DNA from: Thozetella sp. PMI_491
Taxonomy: Eukaryota > Ascomycota > Sordariomycetes > Chaetosphaeriales > Chaetosphaeriaceae
NCBI GenBank assembly: GCA_021432635.1
Contig: MU270052.1
Coordinates: 590,137-654,136 of the forward strand
Direction of reading: 5' to 3'
DNA length: 64,000 bases
In this document: positions 10,621 to 23,180 of the stretch, piece after piece
Numbering within the stretch: the stretch's first letter is position 1
Layout: every line of letters starts with the position of its first letter
Notes under the pieces: model-generated
Databases searched by the model: none
What the model was told of the DNA's origin: nothing
Seen by the model: the letters and a program-made list of their open reading frames with translations, nothing else
Made by a program: the position numbers and the translations under genes

Positions 10621-13600
10621 AATGAAAAACCTCCAAAGAATGTACTAGAAAGTCGTTGAAAATTTACCAAGAGTAGTATCAAGAGAGGTTTGTCGCCGGG
10701 GCAAGAGAAAAGAAAGTTACTTCACGCCCTCTGAAATCCGCTAAAAGCTCGGCCGTGATGGTGTGTTCCAGAAGAGGAGGCGAGAAGCTGCAGCTCAGTG
10801 GCGGCGGTCTCGGTCTTGTAGCTTCGGGAATCGAGTACCGGCCTCTCTCCTGGCGCCGAATTTTTTTTAACAAAACAGTCAATGAGTCAAAGTTTCGATG
10901 GTGTCCTGAATTTTCAACCGCATCCCCCCTAAACGGGTTGGTGGAATGGGCCGGTGCAGTCGGTTATGGTGCATATGATGCAAAATGATCCGCGGTGACT
11001 CAGAAGTGAGTCTCACGATCCGAACCGGCCAGGACAAAAGCGGGGCCACCCCGGATTTAGGGGATCGTCGGCGGCTCCGCATGCATAGCCGAAAAGGGAA
11101 GGGAGGGGGGAGACAAGGTGAGGCTCGGTGTGGCTAAGACATCGCCACTCCGGTATAGGCACATTAACTCCCAGAAAGTGAGGCTAGGAGCCGCAGGCAG
11201 CCCTGCTACAATATTTACAATCGCGGAACTTTCATTTGAATCGTGTACGGCCCTGGCTGTTTCCACTTGGCGACAATCCGCAAGCCCATCTAGATACCTA
11301 GCTGACCATTGGCTATCTGGCTGCTCTACGGAGACCGCGACGAAGGAAAGAGTAGAGAGGTGAAGGATAAAAGCGATAAAATCTATAAAATAAGTCAATT
11401 TAATCCCGCGTGGTTGCCAGAACTCCCCTTTCCCATCATGTCTACCCTTGACAGCGGCTCTCGGTGTATTACCGTTGGCCAGCCGCCGGCTCACCGTAAT
11501 AATACCGAAGCAAGATGAACCAGAATGGAGACGCAAGGAGTTCAAGAGCAATCCAGAGCGTGAAAAAAGTCTCGGACCCACGCAGAGTACCTCACCGAGC
11601 AATCTCGCGTCCTCGTTCCGGTCTGGCCACCAATCTACGTCGCGCGGCTGGACCCTTGTGCTTGACCACGTGGGAGCCCTGACGGGGTGGCCTTTAGCCA
11701 GATTTCGAAGCTCCTTTGCTCCGGTAGTGATCTCCGATAAAATCGTCTGCAGACCTGGTATGCCCTGTGAGCTTTGCAGTCTGACAGGAGGGGGGCCCCA
11801 AGCACGCGGTCCGGCCCTCTCGAGGCGTGGTGCCGCGTACTTAGCCGAGGAAACCGGCAGAGCCGGGCCCAGGTCGCCTTCGAGAAGGTGAGTTCCAAAA
11901 GGGGAATTGAGGATGCTTGTTCGATAGAATCAAAGCCTTGGGAGGTGCAACCTAGAAGTAGGTGCGGTGCCCGAGCGGATTTTGCCTAATGTCGAGGGCT
12001 CGCGAAACTGTGTCCCCAAGTACATGGCTTGACTGTACCAGTAACATTAGCTATTTATGCTCTGCCAGACCAAATCTAGGTTACGTTACTGCTATCGGCG
12101 CCGTGATTACGAACCCCGTATGGAGCTGCTGGCCCCGAGTCGTAAACACGATCCACGAGGACGCATGCGTTTCTTCAGGACCGACACAACGATGTCGCTT
12201 TGGTGAAGAGACAAGGGATGAACCAAGCTGCATTCCCACACAACCCTCGATTTTACAGCAAACGGCGTCAAATATCTGAGAGGGGGCATGGTCAGGAAGC
12301 ACACTGGCACTCACTATATTGAGCTCCCAGGCGGGATTAAGGGGAGAGGGGGGAGTCACAACAGGCAACCTGACCCAGCAACCAATAGAGCAGCATCAGG
12401 ACCCCTCCCCCACGGTGTTACAGCTAGGATGGAACCTGCAGTACGAATTCAACACGCGTCCTGGGCTCACCAGAATTGCATCGGCTCTTTGCGAAAGAGA
12501 AGCAAGAGGGTGTGCATGACCCTGGGAAGCCGTCAAATGCGATACTGCCGTGCGAGGAGCCAAGAGCCATTGGCAGATGGAGCAATCTCGATACAGCAGG
12601 GTCTGGCAGCAGTGAAGTCATAGTCTTAAATCCGGATTCTTAAGTGGTCGCGTATCCAGCAGTGTCGGGCGCTGGGGCAACTAGCCGAACGAGGCGCTAT
12701 AGGTCCGCGACCGTCGCTGCCACGTCTTCGCTCGACGGGACCAACAAGAGCCTCCGAAGGCTGTTAAAGAGCATCGGAGATTGCTACGGCCATGCGCGAG
12801 GGCGCCTGCTTGACGATTCCCGCACTACGAGGCAGAGGTTGCGATACCTCTAGTCGGGTTGAGATATCTGCAGCGCACTCCCACACCGAGCCCATCCTGC
12901 GCTCCCAACAGAAACACCAGATGCACTTGCACCTCCACCTGGGACAAGGCCTGTCGGCCATATGATTGACTGCGAGGCAAAGGTAGTGCAACGCCAGGGC
13001 GAGATACACCTTCTAGACCTGGCCACGGCGGCGCGCAGGGCGCTGACCGAATCACTCGCCGGAGAGGGCGCACTGTGATAGGAGATGGCATAGATAAAAA
13101 CGACGGACCAGGGCATCAGCAGTCCGCATCACTGCAGGAGGACGCCCGCAAGCGAGATCATGAGAGTCACAATGGCCAGCGCACCGCATTGCGCCACTGG
13201 TGGGGAGGGACACCCCCAGCGCGGGATGCGGCCGGCCTCCCCGCGCTCGAATAGCGTGCGGCGCGCACCTCTTGTGCGGGCCGAGCGAGACACCAATCGC
13301 AGGTGCCGGGCGGTCGTCATCTGCGAGGCCTTCAACTTTCCTCCCACCCCCCGGGACAAAGCGGTCCCGGTTAGCGAGGGCGGTCGGGAGCTGGCGACTG
13401 ACAACGGGCGACTGGCAGCGGGACGGAAATGCGGTCGGGCAATGCAGGGCACTGCTACCCTCTGGCTTCGATGCCAGCTGGCCATCGTCATATCTCAACT
13501 CCTAGAGGGGAAAGGGAGAAAGGGAGAAAGGGAGGGGTGGGGAGCGTGAGGGGAGCAGCAAGTGCAATCCTGCAGAGCACCAGCCCACAAAGCAGGGCCA

Positions 13601-13976
13601 GGCGCCGTCCAAGGCGGGCGGTGGATGGCCCACCAGAGTAGAACACGAGCGCCGCAGCGTCACGGCTGCCTCCTCGGGGTCGTTGGCGCCATGATGCCTT
13701 GGCCTGTGCCGCGGCCGTTGGCAGGGCTCCCCGCTGGGTAGGGCTACGATAAGGAAAGCAGGCTGAACTGCCGACCGACAGGTGATTGACGGACGGATTG
13801 ACGGGATGACTCGTTGGGGAACATGTCAGTGTGGGATTTGCAGAGAGGGACTGGGAATGACCCCCTCCATTCCCTCGTGCCTCCGGAAACTCTTTTTTTT
13901 TATAAGATGGTCTTCGTGAGGTAGGCAGGGCGCGGAGGAGTGGCTAGGCGGACTGAAGCTGAGGGGCTTGGTTGAT

Positions 13977-14001
13977 TATTTTATTTTTATTTTTATTTTA
14001 T
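13977..14001. repeat. TTTTA pentamer tract
   Basis: A short run of ATTTT units, similar to the tracts at 3569-3588, 6467-6482 and 14601-14622. Confidence 0.8.
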
Positions 14002-14039
14002 GTCGCTTTTTTATCGCGTCTGATTGGGAAGGGGGGCCC

Positions 14040-14081
14040 TGGCTGGCTGGCAGGCAGGCGGGCAGGCGGGCAGGCAGGAGG
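14040..14081. repeat. GGCTGG/GGCAGG/GGCGGG imperfect repeat
   Basis: Interrupted four-base GGCN units (GGCT, GGCA, GGCG) over about 40 bases. Confidence 0.75.
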
Positions 14082-14834
14082 GTAGCGGTGACACGGCGAA
14101 CGCAGCGACAGGCTCACCTGGTGCCGAGCAGAGAAAGCCAGTGGCCGGCGGGTTGATGAGTTGGCAATCAGGGCCCGGCCGTGTCGGGGCAGATGACCAG
14201 CACTTTGATGCACCTCGCGCAGCCAGACCTTCGCCTCCCTCGACGAGCGACCCTGCTGTGCGTTCGCCCGACACGTTGCCCCTCCCCCCTTTCGCTCAGA
14301 CGACCTAGGTACCTTGATCAACTGGCGACCTTGGAAGTGCCATGCCGTCCTCCCGAGTGGCGTTTTTTTTTGGTTTGACATCGATGGGGGTTTTCGGCCT
14401 TGTCGCAGGTGGAAAGTCAAGGCTGCACCGCTCTCCGTCTCTCCAGCCTTGGAGCGGCGGAACGGTGGAAAAACGGGACGTGCAAGCGGGAGAGAGGCCA
14501 TGTGACAGCTGCGATCGTAGGTACGGGACTCAGGTTAATTATGCCTGGGGCTTATTTTCCGGTACCTCGAACGTGGAATCGAGCTTCATATTCACTCTTC
14601 TTATTATTTATTTTATTTTGTTTAATCGTTTACCAATTTATCCCCTTTCCATCGGCCCTTCCCTCCCCTCCCCCCCCCCCCATCTTTTTATTTTATTTCC
14701 TTTGCTTTATTTTCTTTTAATATACCGCCTCGCATTTTCCCTAGCACGGGCTGGGACGGTCATGTGAATGTTCCTACTCAATGCCTCGCCCGCCGCTGGC
14801 ATCGTGGATCTGGAATCGACGTTGCCCACACGGG

Positions 14835-14875
14835 CCACCACCACCACCACCACCACTACCACCGCCGCCGCCGCC
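14835..14875. repeat. CCA/CCG trinucleotide repeat
   Basis: A run of CCA units passing into CCG units. A plus-strand frame across it would read poly-His and then poly-Arg; no gene is supported there. Confidence 0.85.
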
Positions 14876-15380
14876 TTGGAATCGCCGCAAGAGGGCAGGT
14901 AGGCCCATCCGGGACCTGCAGGGACCTGAGCCGGAAAATAACCATCTTGATCGATAAAAAACGGCAGGCAAGAAATAAAACAGATAAAACAAAAAGGGGG
15001 GGACGGATCGTATTTTCCCCATCTCTCTCTTGGAACAATTTCTCGCCTCTTCCGTCCGGCGTTTCTATTAATTCCTCGCGCCTAGGCGCTATGCCCTGTG
15101 TTCCCTGATTTCCCGATACGTTTCTCCCTATCAAATCCTATACGTCGCCCGGGGACGCCCACACCCCCCAGCAACCGAGACCTGCCGAATGCGTCCCCCC
15201 ACCACGGTGTTGCTTCCCTCCCCTCGGGACTCGTGCAAACCGTGGTGGTTTGCCCACTGCAGGGCGGTGACAACACATCAGGCATGGGGTCGACTAGTCC
15301 GGGACTTTTTCTACGAAAGGGGGGGTGACTCAGCTCCTCCAAGACGATGTGGCCACAGCTGAATGCGAGAAAGCTGCTGG

Positions 15381-15420
15381 ATGCTGGGATGCTGGGATGC
15401 TGGGATGCTAGGATACTGGG
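15381..15420. repeat. 8-bp minisatellite (ATGCTGGG, five units)
   Basis: Three perfect ATGCTGGG units are followed by two variants (ATGCTAGG and ATACTGGG), without interruption. Confidence 0.9.
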
Positions 15421-18195
15421 ATTGTCGGCATGCAAAGCTTACTCAAGACTGGATGGAACAGAGTGAGCATGACAGAAGTCATCGCTGTAGGACCCGAAGG
15501 CGTCCCCGCTTCCTCCAGGCCCCAGGGCTGCCGCTTTTTTGGCCTGGGGACGACGCCACCCCCGTAGCCAGTCCCGTATGGCCGGATTGCGAGTCGTTGT
15601 CGTATCGAGATTTGCACCGCCTCACTTGGGGCCAATCGATGGCTAGTTGCCCTGTATGGCCACTGATGCCCACCTATAAGCTCTTTTGGGAGGTATCAGT
15701 GGCTGGACCCCTTGGGGGTCAATTCGGTACCTAGCCATGTACCCGCGGGGTATTACGGTACCTATGCAGACATCCTCGCCTTATCGTCCCTTTGCCTAGT
15801 CAGTCGTCTGGTAACTGCGGCTTGCTTGCCTGCTCGCCTGCTCGCCTGCCTTGGTCATGTATGGTTTGAACATCGACCTTCAGCCGCGATGAGCCAAGTA
15901 CCAAGACACTGCCAGGCGATGCGGGCAATGGGAGGCAAGGTAATGGTCCTTGTGGTCTCACCCCTGCTCTGTTTGCTGGTCGCTGCTGGATTTCTTAATT
16001 TATTTTCCTTTTTATCTCTTTTATCAGTTTATACCCTACCTCTTCCTATTTTCTGCTTGGCTGCCTTGTCGCCGCCACCTACCCTGACGGACCATTCCGA
16101 TGACTATTCCATCTCCCATTCTGACCGCATCTTGGGCCGGTGGCACGCGGGATGCCGTGGGCTCTCTTTTGTCTCGGCCCGCTGAGACATTATGACGCCA
16201 CGGCCATTTACCTCTCTGCTATCGGGCGAGTCGGCAGATCCAGTGACTCTCGTGTCTTCGATGGCTTGATCCAGACCCTTTTAGGGGACGTTGCTTCTGC
16301 CAAGACATGCTCGGGGCCTTCTTGGACTACCCGGTACACAATGCTTTTCCCTATCATCGGCTCCCATGACGGAGCCCCGCGCGATGTCCCTGGTACCCCG
16401 TCCGGTGAATCACCACGTGTGTTCCCATCGCTTGCTAAGACCTGATCGAGACGTCACCCAGCTCGCTCGCGGCGTCGATAGCCCGACCATCGTCGTCGTC
16501 CTTGTCACACATGCTCCCCTGGACGTCCCTCGTCTCCTGATTCGGTTGGCCGCCAGCGGCTGGCTCAATATAGCCAGACTCCGAGCGCCGATGGGGCTTG
16601 TCACTGGCCCTCCCTTCCTCCTCCCCAAAATAACGCCTCCCTGCCCTGGCTTCCGGCGGCCGATTATACGTCGTACGGGCGCCGCCTGCGTGTACTACCG
16701 CAGCTTAGCGATTCAACCTCTCAGCTTGCGCATATCCTCGAGTCCTATTAGTCACCGCGATCGCGTGACCTGCGCCACCTCGGGAGGGTAAGAAACATAA
16801 TCGGACCTTACAGGCACTTGGCAGGCTTGATGCCGATATACCACTCACCGGCGGGAGGATACCGGCAGTGCCTCGAAACATCAGCGATCCTTCTCTGGCA
16901 CCGACCGGGGCTGATTCGCTCAAGCTCGACCAGGTGAGAGTCAGGTGGTTGCCTCCCGATCGCTGAAACGATAGTCTCCCCGAATAATTGATCCGCGCCG
17001 TGCGACCTGACTGAAAGGAGGTGGGGAGCTCCGGATTGTTTATACTACCCCTTTAGCGGCAGGGGAAGCGGTGATCCCTAGCACGGGTACGGGCATGAAG
17101 CACCAACAAGGGTGCCACGCGTCTCGGCTACGCCGGCCCATCCTCCCAACGATGAGGAAACGTGCCGAGCCCGTAGGTGAAGATCGGGGGGATGGGCTTT
17201 CATGCTGGAGCTGTGGTGCGACCCCTTCGCACGGCTACCGCTCCATGCGCCCCGACGGCGAGGGCTACATGCAGTGCTTGCGGAACATTGCTCGTCCTCG
17301 AAGAATACAGAGAACACGCTGGGCCATCGATACGACCTCTCCATCTGCGTGGCTGCAGCCAAGCTGGTTTGTCTCCTGACTCCTTGGCAGCCCGACGGAT
17401 CGCGAGTCTGCATCCCCGACCATCATCCTTTCATTGCTTGTCCCATGCATTGGATTGTCTGATGTCTCTTCTCCATCTCATATTCGTCAAAGAGTGACCC
17501 GCCTTCTCACAGCCTCCTGGGATTGCCCATCCACTTGGGGCTCACCTAGACACCACTTTTCCCCTCCTCGGTCGTACCAAGAACAGCTGTAGACTTCCCA
17601 AAGGGAACACAAGCCATTACCGACCGTATCAAAGAGGGATGCCGAGGATTAAGCCATTATTACCAGGTCCAAGTTTGCACAGCGTAGACGTTTCTAGTAC
17701 ATCAGAAGGTGGGCATATCTGCCGCGGGGCTTGCCGCTCTGCTCAGGCCCTCTAGTTACGATAGATCGTATTTTAGTACTGTACGGGACTGGTAAGCCTA
17801 GATTGACGAGCCCATCCTGTGATTATTACATGCTAGGAAGCTTCGGCTTCAGTGAGTTTTAAAGTAGGCGAAGCACCAAGCCACCATCTACATAAAGTCA
17901 AACATCTATAGGAAACCTCTTGAAACGCCCAGAGCAGCCTGCACTGTAGTATCAACAAGCTTAGCTCAGGTAGCCCATTTATCCCTAATACTGACGCTCC
18001 ATTTCACTGTTCATCTTTGAGAATCTAGGCTCAGTCCCCGTATCAATACCAGTCTCTGCACCTGTGATAGGATCTTGTGGAAACATGTATTGGTATTTAA
18101 AAAAGAAAAAAAAGGTAGGAAAAAAGATCCAGAGCTTAGGTCGCCACCAACTTTCTCAAACTCAACCCGTCTTGGACCTAGGTGCTACGAAAGCG

Positions 18196-19641
18196 TCACC
18201 ATGAAGGCTCTCCTTGCTCTACCCTGGGAGTCACGACGGCATTGCGGTCTGCGAAAGGATCATTCTCGTCTTCATCCTCCTCCTCATCGTCTGATGGCTC
18301 GACGTGGCGATGGGCGGGCGGTTTCGACGTCGCGGACGGACGGGGCGGAGCCGACGGCCGCGAGGGCTGCGGAGGCGGACTTGGGTCGATGCTCAAGCCA
18401 GCCATTCCACCCACCGGAGGGCTTGTAGGCGACGCCGCCTCCTTGCCTTTGGCCTTCTCGGTTGCCACTTGACTTGGTTAGCAAATGTCAAGAACCTACA
18501 AGGTTGAAGAAAGAGATCACGTACTCCGATAGAGGTGAGCCTGCTCGGCCACCTCGTCGTCAGAATCGCTGTCAGCGTCAATAGAGCGGTCAAGCTGCTC
18601 GAAAGTCATCAGAGCGGTCACGAGTTCATCGTTTGCGTGGAGAAGTCCACCAAGCCACTGTTCCGATTCAACGTGGTGAATCTGCCGGCTCTGATTAGTA
18701 CACTACTGTCGATTAATTCCCACAAGTTTAGAACTCACGTAACGGAGAATCTTCCTACGTAGTTGCTTGCAGACCTCAAAGCGCTGCACAGCGACGTCAT
18801 TGTCCGAAATGCGTTGTGTCTCACGGTTGATGGTTTGCAGTATGTTCGTCAGGTTGGTGGCAGCGATAGAAGCTTCAGCGATACTCTCCTTCATTGCCTC
18901 TTTCTCGGCTTCCAGGTTGAATTGCTTCTGCTTCTTGCTTTTTTTCCCCTTGTCCTTCTTCGAGTCTTTCTTGCCGATATGACTGAAGGATTGGATCTGT
19001 TGTAGCTGCGAAACCGAGCCCGAGCTACGGTGAGACGGGCCGGGTGGTGGTGATTGGGGCGTGTTAGAGGGACCGTCGTCATCATCCTCGTCGCCGAAAG
19101 GGTTCTCTGTCTCCTTGAGAACCTTGGATCGCTCCTGAGTGACGACGTGCTTCCTACGGGGAAGTTCCTGCTGCTGTCAGTTCGGTTCGGGTTCGGTTTA
19201 CGGGAGTAGCTGGAAACCAACCTTATAGAGCTTTACGACTTGCTCCATCCCCCGGACATTCTTATATTCACTCGCCCAGCTACGGAACAGTTCGGCGCAC
19301 TTCTTCTTCACTTCAGGGTCGGACAGCTCGGCCGTCCCACAAAAGCGTAGGCGTTCCAGCAAGGGCTCATCGGCGAAGCTCCGTTGGAAACGTGGCCCGG
19401 CGTTCTGGATGAGCCCATCTAGGAGCGTCAACGCCCGGAGCTGACGATGAAGATTTCCATACTTCAGCTTCTTCCGGATCGCGCGGGCAGCCTCAGTCGG
19501 CCCGGAGTCTTGGAGATTGACAACCTCGACTAGGTCAGGAATTCCACTGAGGTCATTTTCGGGCACGCTCTCGCTGGTCAACCGTTCGATTGTGACTGTG
19601 ACAGCTGAGTACGGCTTCTTCTGTTGGATGGTTAGCGGCAT
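18196..19641 (-). CDS. LSB5: Lsb5-like VHS/GAT endocytosis adaptor
   Basis: A four-exon model closes exactly at 429 aa: 19641-19222, 19170-18739, 18690-18525, 18467-18196. Residues about 1-140 form a VHS/ENTH-type helical domain, followed by a GAT-like helical region (about 200-300) and an acidic C-terminus. An NPF tripeptide lies in the middle (ETENPFGDED) and a DPF near the end, the kind of motif that binds EH-domain endocytic proteins. In yeast, Lsb5 links ubiquitinated cargo to the Las17/Sla1 actin-patch machinery; I infer the same cortical role. The second exon has two in-frame acceptors three bases apart (NAGNAG), so 429 or 430 aa are both possible. The ATG at 19641 was chosen because the conserved domain begins right after it. 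Confidence 0.87.
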
Positions 19642-20820
19642 CGTGAAAGGCCTATGCAAGTGAACTTGCCTGAGAGAACATGGTTCTTTGTGTCGTCTCG
19701 CGGGAGCACGTAGCACGTATGGGCTATATTGAGCGATCTGAAAGCAAAGAGAATATGGAAGAGGGTGAAAATAGATTCTCTCAACGGCGCATGTGTTAGA
19801 TACGCCGACATACACGAAAGACTAGACAGGTTGCCCACGCTTACCTTGTGCCTTGCGGCCAGGCAACGGTTTGAAGAGGAGCCAAGCGGCGACCACCTAG
19901 CTTGGCCGTCCTCCCCGTCTAGAAAAGCGTGCAAGAGACGGCGGTTCCGTTAAATTATACGAAGGAAAGCCAAAGCAGTCGAACGCGCTGAGGTCAGGCT
20001 CCCTTCGTCGAGTCAGGCTGGGGTAGGCTGAAGACCAGCTGATGCGCGATAAGATAACGCGACGTGGGGTAGCTCGGGAGTTGTGGAGGTGAGTCGCTGC
20101 ACTATGGCCTCTGTAGGTAGCTACTGAGTCGATGCGATGGCCGTAGACAATTCTCAGTGCATCCACAGCGGACACAGATCGCTAGACGAAGCGAAACAAC
20201 TCAGCTACGTCGGCCCCGAATCAGGTAGATGTTGTCTTTCGAGGTAGCCTCTCCTCATGGGATGGTCAGTTGGCATGTGCGACCCCGCAGATCGTGGCTT
20301 AGGCCCCCGCCCTAGGTGGTACTGGCTGTGGCTGAGGCAACTGGGCCCACGGCTTGGCAGTTGGCGGCGGTGGCGGCAGCTGCCGTACGCACCTGGGTCG
20401 AAACAGGGGTAACAACAATCAAGAGCTGGACTTGGTGACTCTACCTAGTGGCCTCACACTATGCAACCATCAGGGCGTTAAGGAGAAGATAGCAGAACCG
20501 ATAACCAGTATACTTGCCTCGATCGGATCTATAGTTGTACTCAATCTGAGGTTTCACTCACGAACCTACCCAGTCACAACGCCTGGGTCGTTAGAGCCGG
20601 CAGGAGTATCCACGCAGACACTCCCTGGTGACCGTATGGGAAGGAACAACACGTAATATGGGCCTTTCACAGTCTATCCAGGATTTCCCTATAGCCTACC
20701 TATGGTTCGTTTGAACTGCCAGGAGCGGATCCTCTGCTTCAATTTGTGCTCGATCACCTTATCCTTCCTTCTTCTGTGGCCGTCGCAGTATCCTACGTTG
20801 GGCATGATCTTTCATATTTC
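19642..20820. other. divergent intergenic region
   Basis: Spacer between lsb5 (-) and the uncharacterised gene starting near 20821 (+). It must hold both promoters. No motif stands out. Confidence 0.5.
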
Positions 20821-22769
20821 ATGGACGAAGACCAAATAATATCTTCGCTGCCTCACATAACACAGCACTATTGTTTACCTCCAAGGTCTCTCCGGCCATT
20901 TTCTGCCGCATCAGGGTCCAGGGGGGCAGTAGACATAAGCCAACAGTGAGCGTTGACGAAGATGGAGAGGTAAACACGGCACTATTTGACCAGCCAGAGC
21001 TTTTGTCTCATCATAATCATAGTGATCGAGATCCTGACGCTTTCACATCTTTCTGGCCCATTGGCCCAAGTGACTTGATGGAGCTAGAGATGGAAGAGAT
21101 CCAGCCACCGTCGCCATGCTACGGTAGAGTTCCCACAGACCATGGCCGCTCGACCCGAGCCGACGCGTTAAATTACAAAGGGAAATGTAATGGAGAGAGG
21201 AATCTGAGTCAAAAAATGCCTGCTGTCACTATTTCTACGCCGACGCAGACGCTCGGTCGTCTCCAGTCGGCCAAGAGAACCTGCGTGTCTCCGCGATCAG
21301 AGGCGCCGTCCTCTTCAAGACCCACTTCAGCGAACAATTATACGAGGCCTAACTATCTGGAGGAAGTATTACCTTCGGGGGCTACTCTGTTCCTTAACCC
21401 TACGACCCTGCCGACAACTTCGAGCGCGGGATCTGTACCAGCTATGAGTTCTCTCTTAGCTAACTCGTCTCAGTATGCCGACGACTTGCGGTTTCGTGGT
21501 GTTGAGGGCCCTTTCGATTCAGAAAATTTCGCTTACGGCGTGCCCAGTGCCAATGTATCTCTAGGTGGCTACCTTTCACGTCAAAAAGAGTTACTTGCCG
21601 CTCGTCAACCGGGTGATTCTGGCCGGCCGGCCTGTGATCCATCTTCCCCCGCACATGAATCACCTCCGCGTTTGACACTCGACTCTTCGCATCTCAACGA
21701 ATGCTACCATAAGATTCAGAGATGTGAGCATGAATTTGACCGAGGTCTTACTAATGAATCGGTGGGGGACCCTTGTAGACTGCCAGCACCGCGCACACCG
21801 GGCAAGGAGCAGTCAGGCTCTTTCAGAGACTCCGAATATGACGACTCAGACGTGATCTCAATACTTCGCCAGCTTTCTGGGGAATGCATATACGATAATG
21901 TTTCTACCAACAGCCGAGGAGAATATGATATGGCTGTTCTGACTGGTTCGCCATGCATCTCGAATGGCAAGGAGCAACGGACATCTTCAAGTTTAATCTA
22001 TGCAATGGAGATCAACGAATACGGCGAAGATTTTGACCCAACCCTCCAGAGGTCGCCACCTCTAGATGCAGAGGTGGCCGGGAGTCAAGCTACGTGGGAA
22101 CTCGCCACACCGAACGAGGAGTTTCTGGATGACAATATAGACTGGAGCGAAGTCATCAACAGGCTGCCCTCATTAGTGAAGGATCCATCCCCTCCAAGCT
22201 TGTCGCCGAGTATCCAGACAGTCGGAGAGGGGCGACTAGAAGAGAAGTCATCCGAACCATCTGGGAAAATATCTCCATTTGGAAGGAAACGGTTCCCGCC
22301 TAGCATCCGGGATAAGTCTCCCGTGGTCGGCCTTTCGCGCTCGATTATGACTAGGACTTGCTTCAGGATCGGAGAGCTGCTGAACGAGGGATCACGCATG
22401 GTCTCAAAGCAACAGGACACTATTTTCGAGCTCTACGCCCGGGTGACGTATTCAAACAGAGAGATCGGGGTTCATATTCAGCACTTTCAGTTTGTCGACC
22501 TGTTCCGTGAGGAACAGCCATACCCTAGCGGCGTGCTGTATGGCTGGCCAGCTGGTAGCTTGCTTGACCGACAGAGTGCATCCTTCCTACAGCCTTCCAC
22601 CAAGAAATGTCGGTGCATTTGTCGGTTGATAAAAGATAACAAGAGCGTGATAGGCTGGAGTCTAGTCGTCTACTCGATCAAGCAGGTGGGCTGGGACGAG
22701 ACTCTCTTTGCCAAGCATATTGTGGCTAGTACCTACCTTGGAGGCTCGGAGAGTCTTGCCTCTCCTTGA
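20821..22769 (+). CDS. conserved fungal protein of unknown function
   Basis: A long open frame runs to 22769, but its first in-frame ATGs lie well inside, so the 5' end is uncertain. One model starts at ATG 20821 and removes a 44-nt intron (20886-20929), which restores the frame; the GTCTCT donor is weak. Most of the protein is disordered and Ser/Pro/acid-rich. The last about 140 residues look folded, with landmarks FRIGE, ELYARV, HFQFVDLF, KKCRCICRL and a Trp-rich end. From memory this matches a C-terminal domain shared by many uncharacterised filamentous-fungal proteins. No catalytic motif or targeting signal is visible, so I assign no function. Confidence 0.65.
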
Positions 22770-23180
22770 GATCGTCAACACTACTCGCTATTCGGGACAC
22801 ATGGGGTTGACCAAAGGTTTCCTAATATTTTGGGAGTTAGTTTCGTAGCTCGATAACGCCACTTCTGTACGGCGTGACTAATAGCTTGGACGAAGAACTG
22901 GCAAGACAAGGTTGTACTGCGAACTGCTCTGCAAACTCGTAAACTAGTTCGATCGGCATACAGGCCTCGTCATCTTGCACGGATGGGGTAGAGAGACCGG
23001 ACAGAATTTGTGTTGAAATGAACAGCATGCATGTCTATGTTTCTATCATCTTTCGGGCATCGTTCTCCGTTTTAGGAGAAGATTGAGAAAAAGCATGTAC
23101 TGGCAGCCGGGCATTCAAGTGGCCCTTCGAGTACGGCCGCCGCGACTCTAAAAGAATTGGAGGAAGCAACATACATAGGA
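22770..23180. other. convergent intergenic region
   Basis: 3' flanks of the uncharacterised gene (+) and rei1 (-). Nothing else is seen. Confidence 0.5.

Larger units (their letters stand above)
10621..18195. other. gene-poor region, no supported gene
   Basis: About 7.6 kb without a convincing coding frame. Overlapping frames on both strands (for example 13.0-13.6 kb and 14.0-14.5 kb) show no domain. The region is rich in simple sequence: GGGAGAAA units (13511-13537), TTTTA tracts (13977-14001, 14601-14622), a GGCAGG run (14040-14081), a CCA/CCG run (14835-14875), an 8-bp minisatellite (15381-15420) and polypyrimidine or poly-C stretches near 14660-14720. It may hold the promoters of both flanking genes or a long noncoding transcript. 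Confidence 0.5.

Noticed and set aside
13052-13549. Opposed frames of 120-148 codons
   Set aside because: Same GC-rich shadow pattern as elsewhere; no family resemblance.
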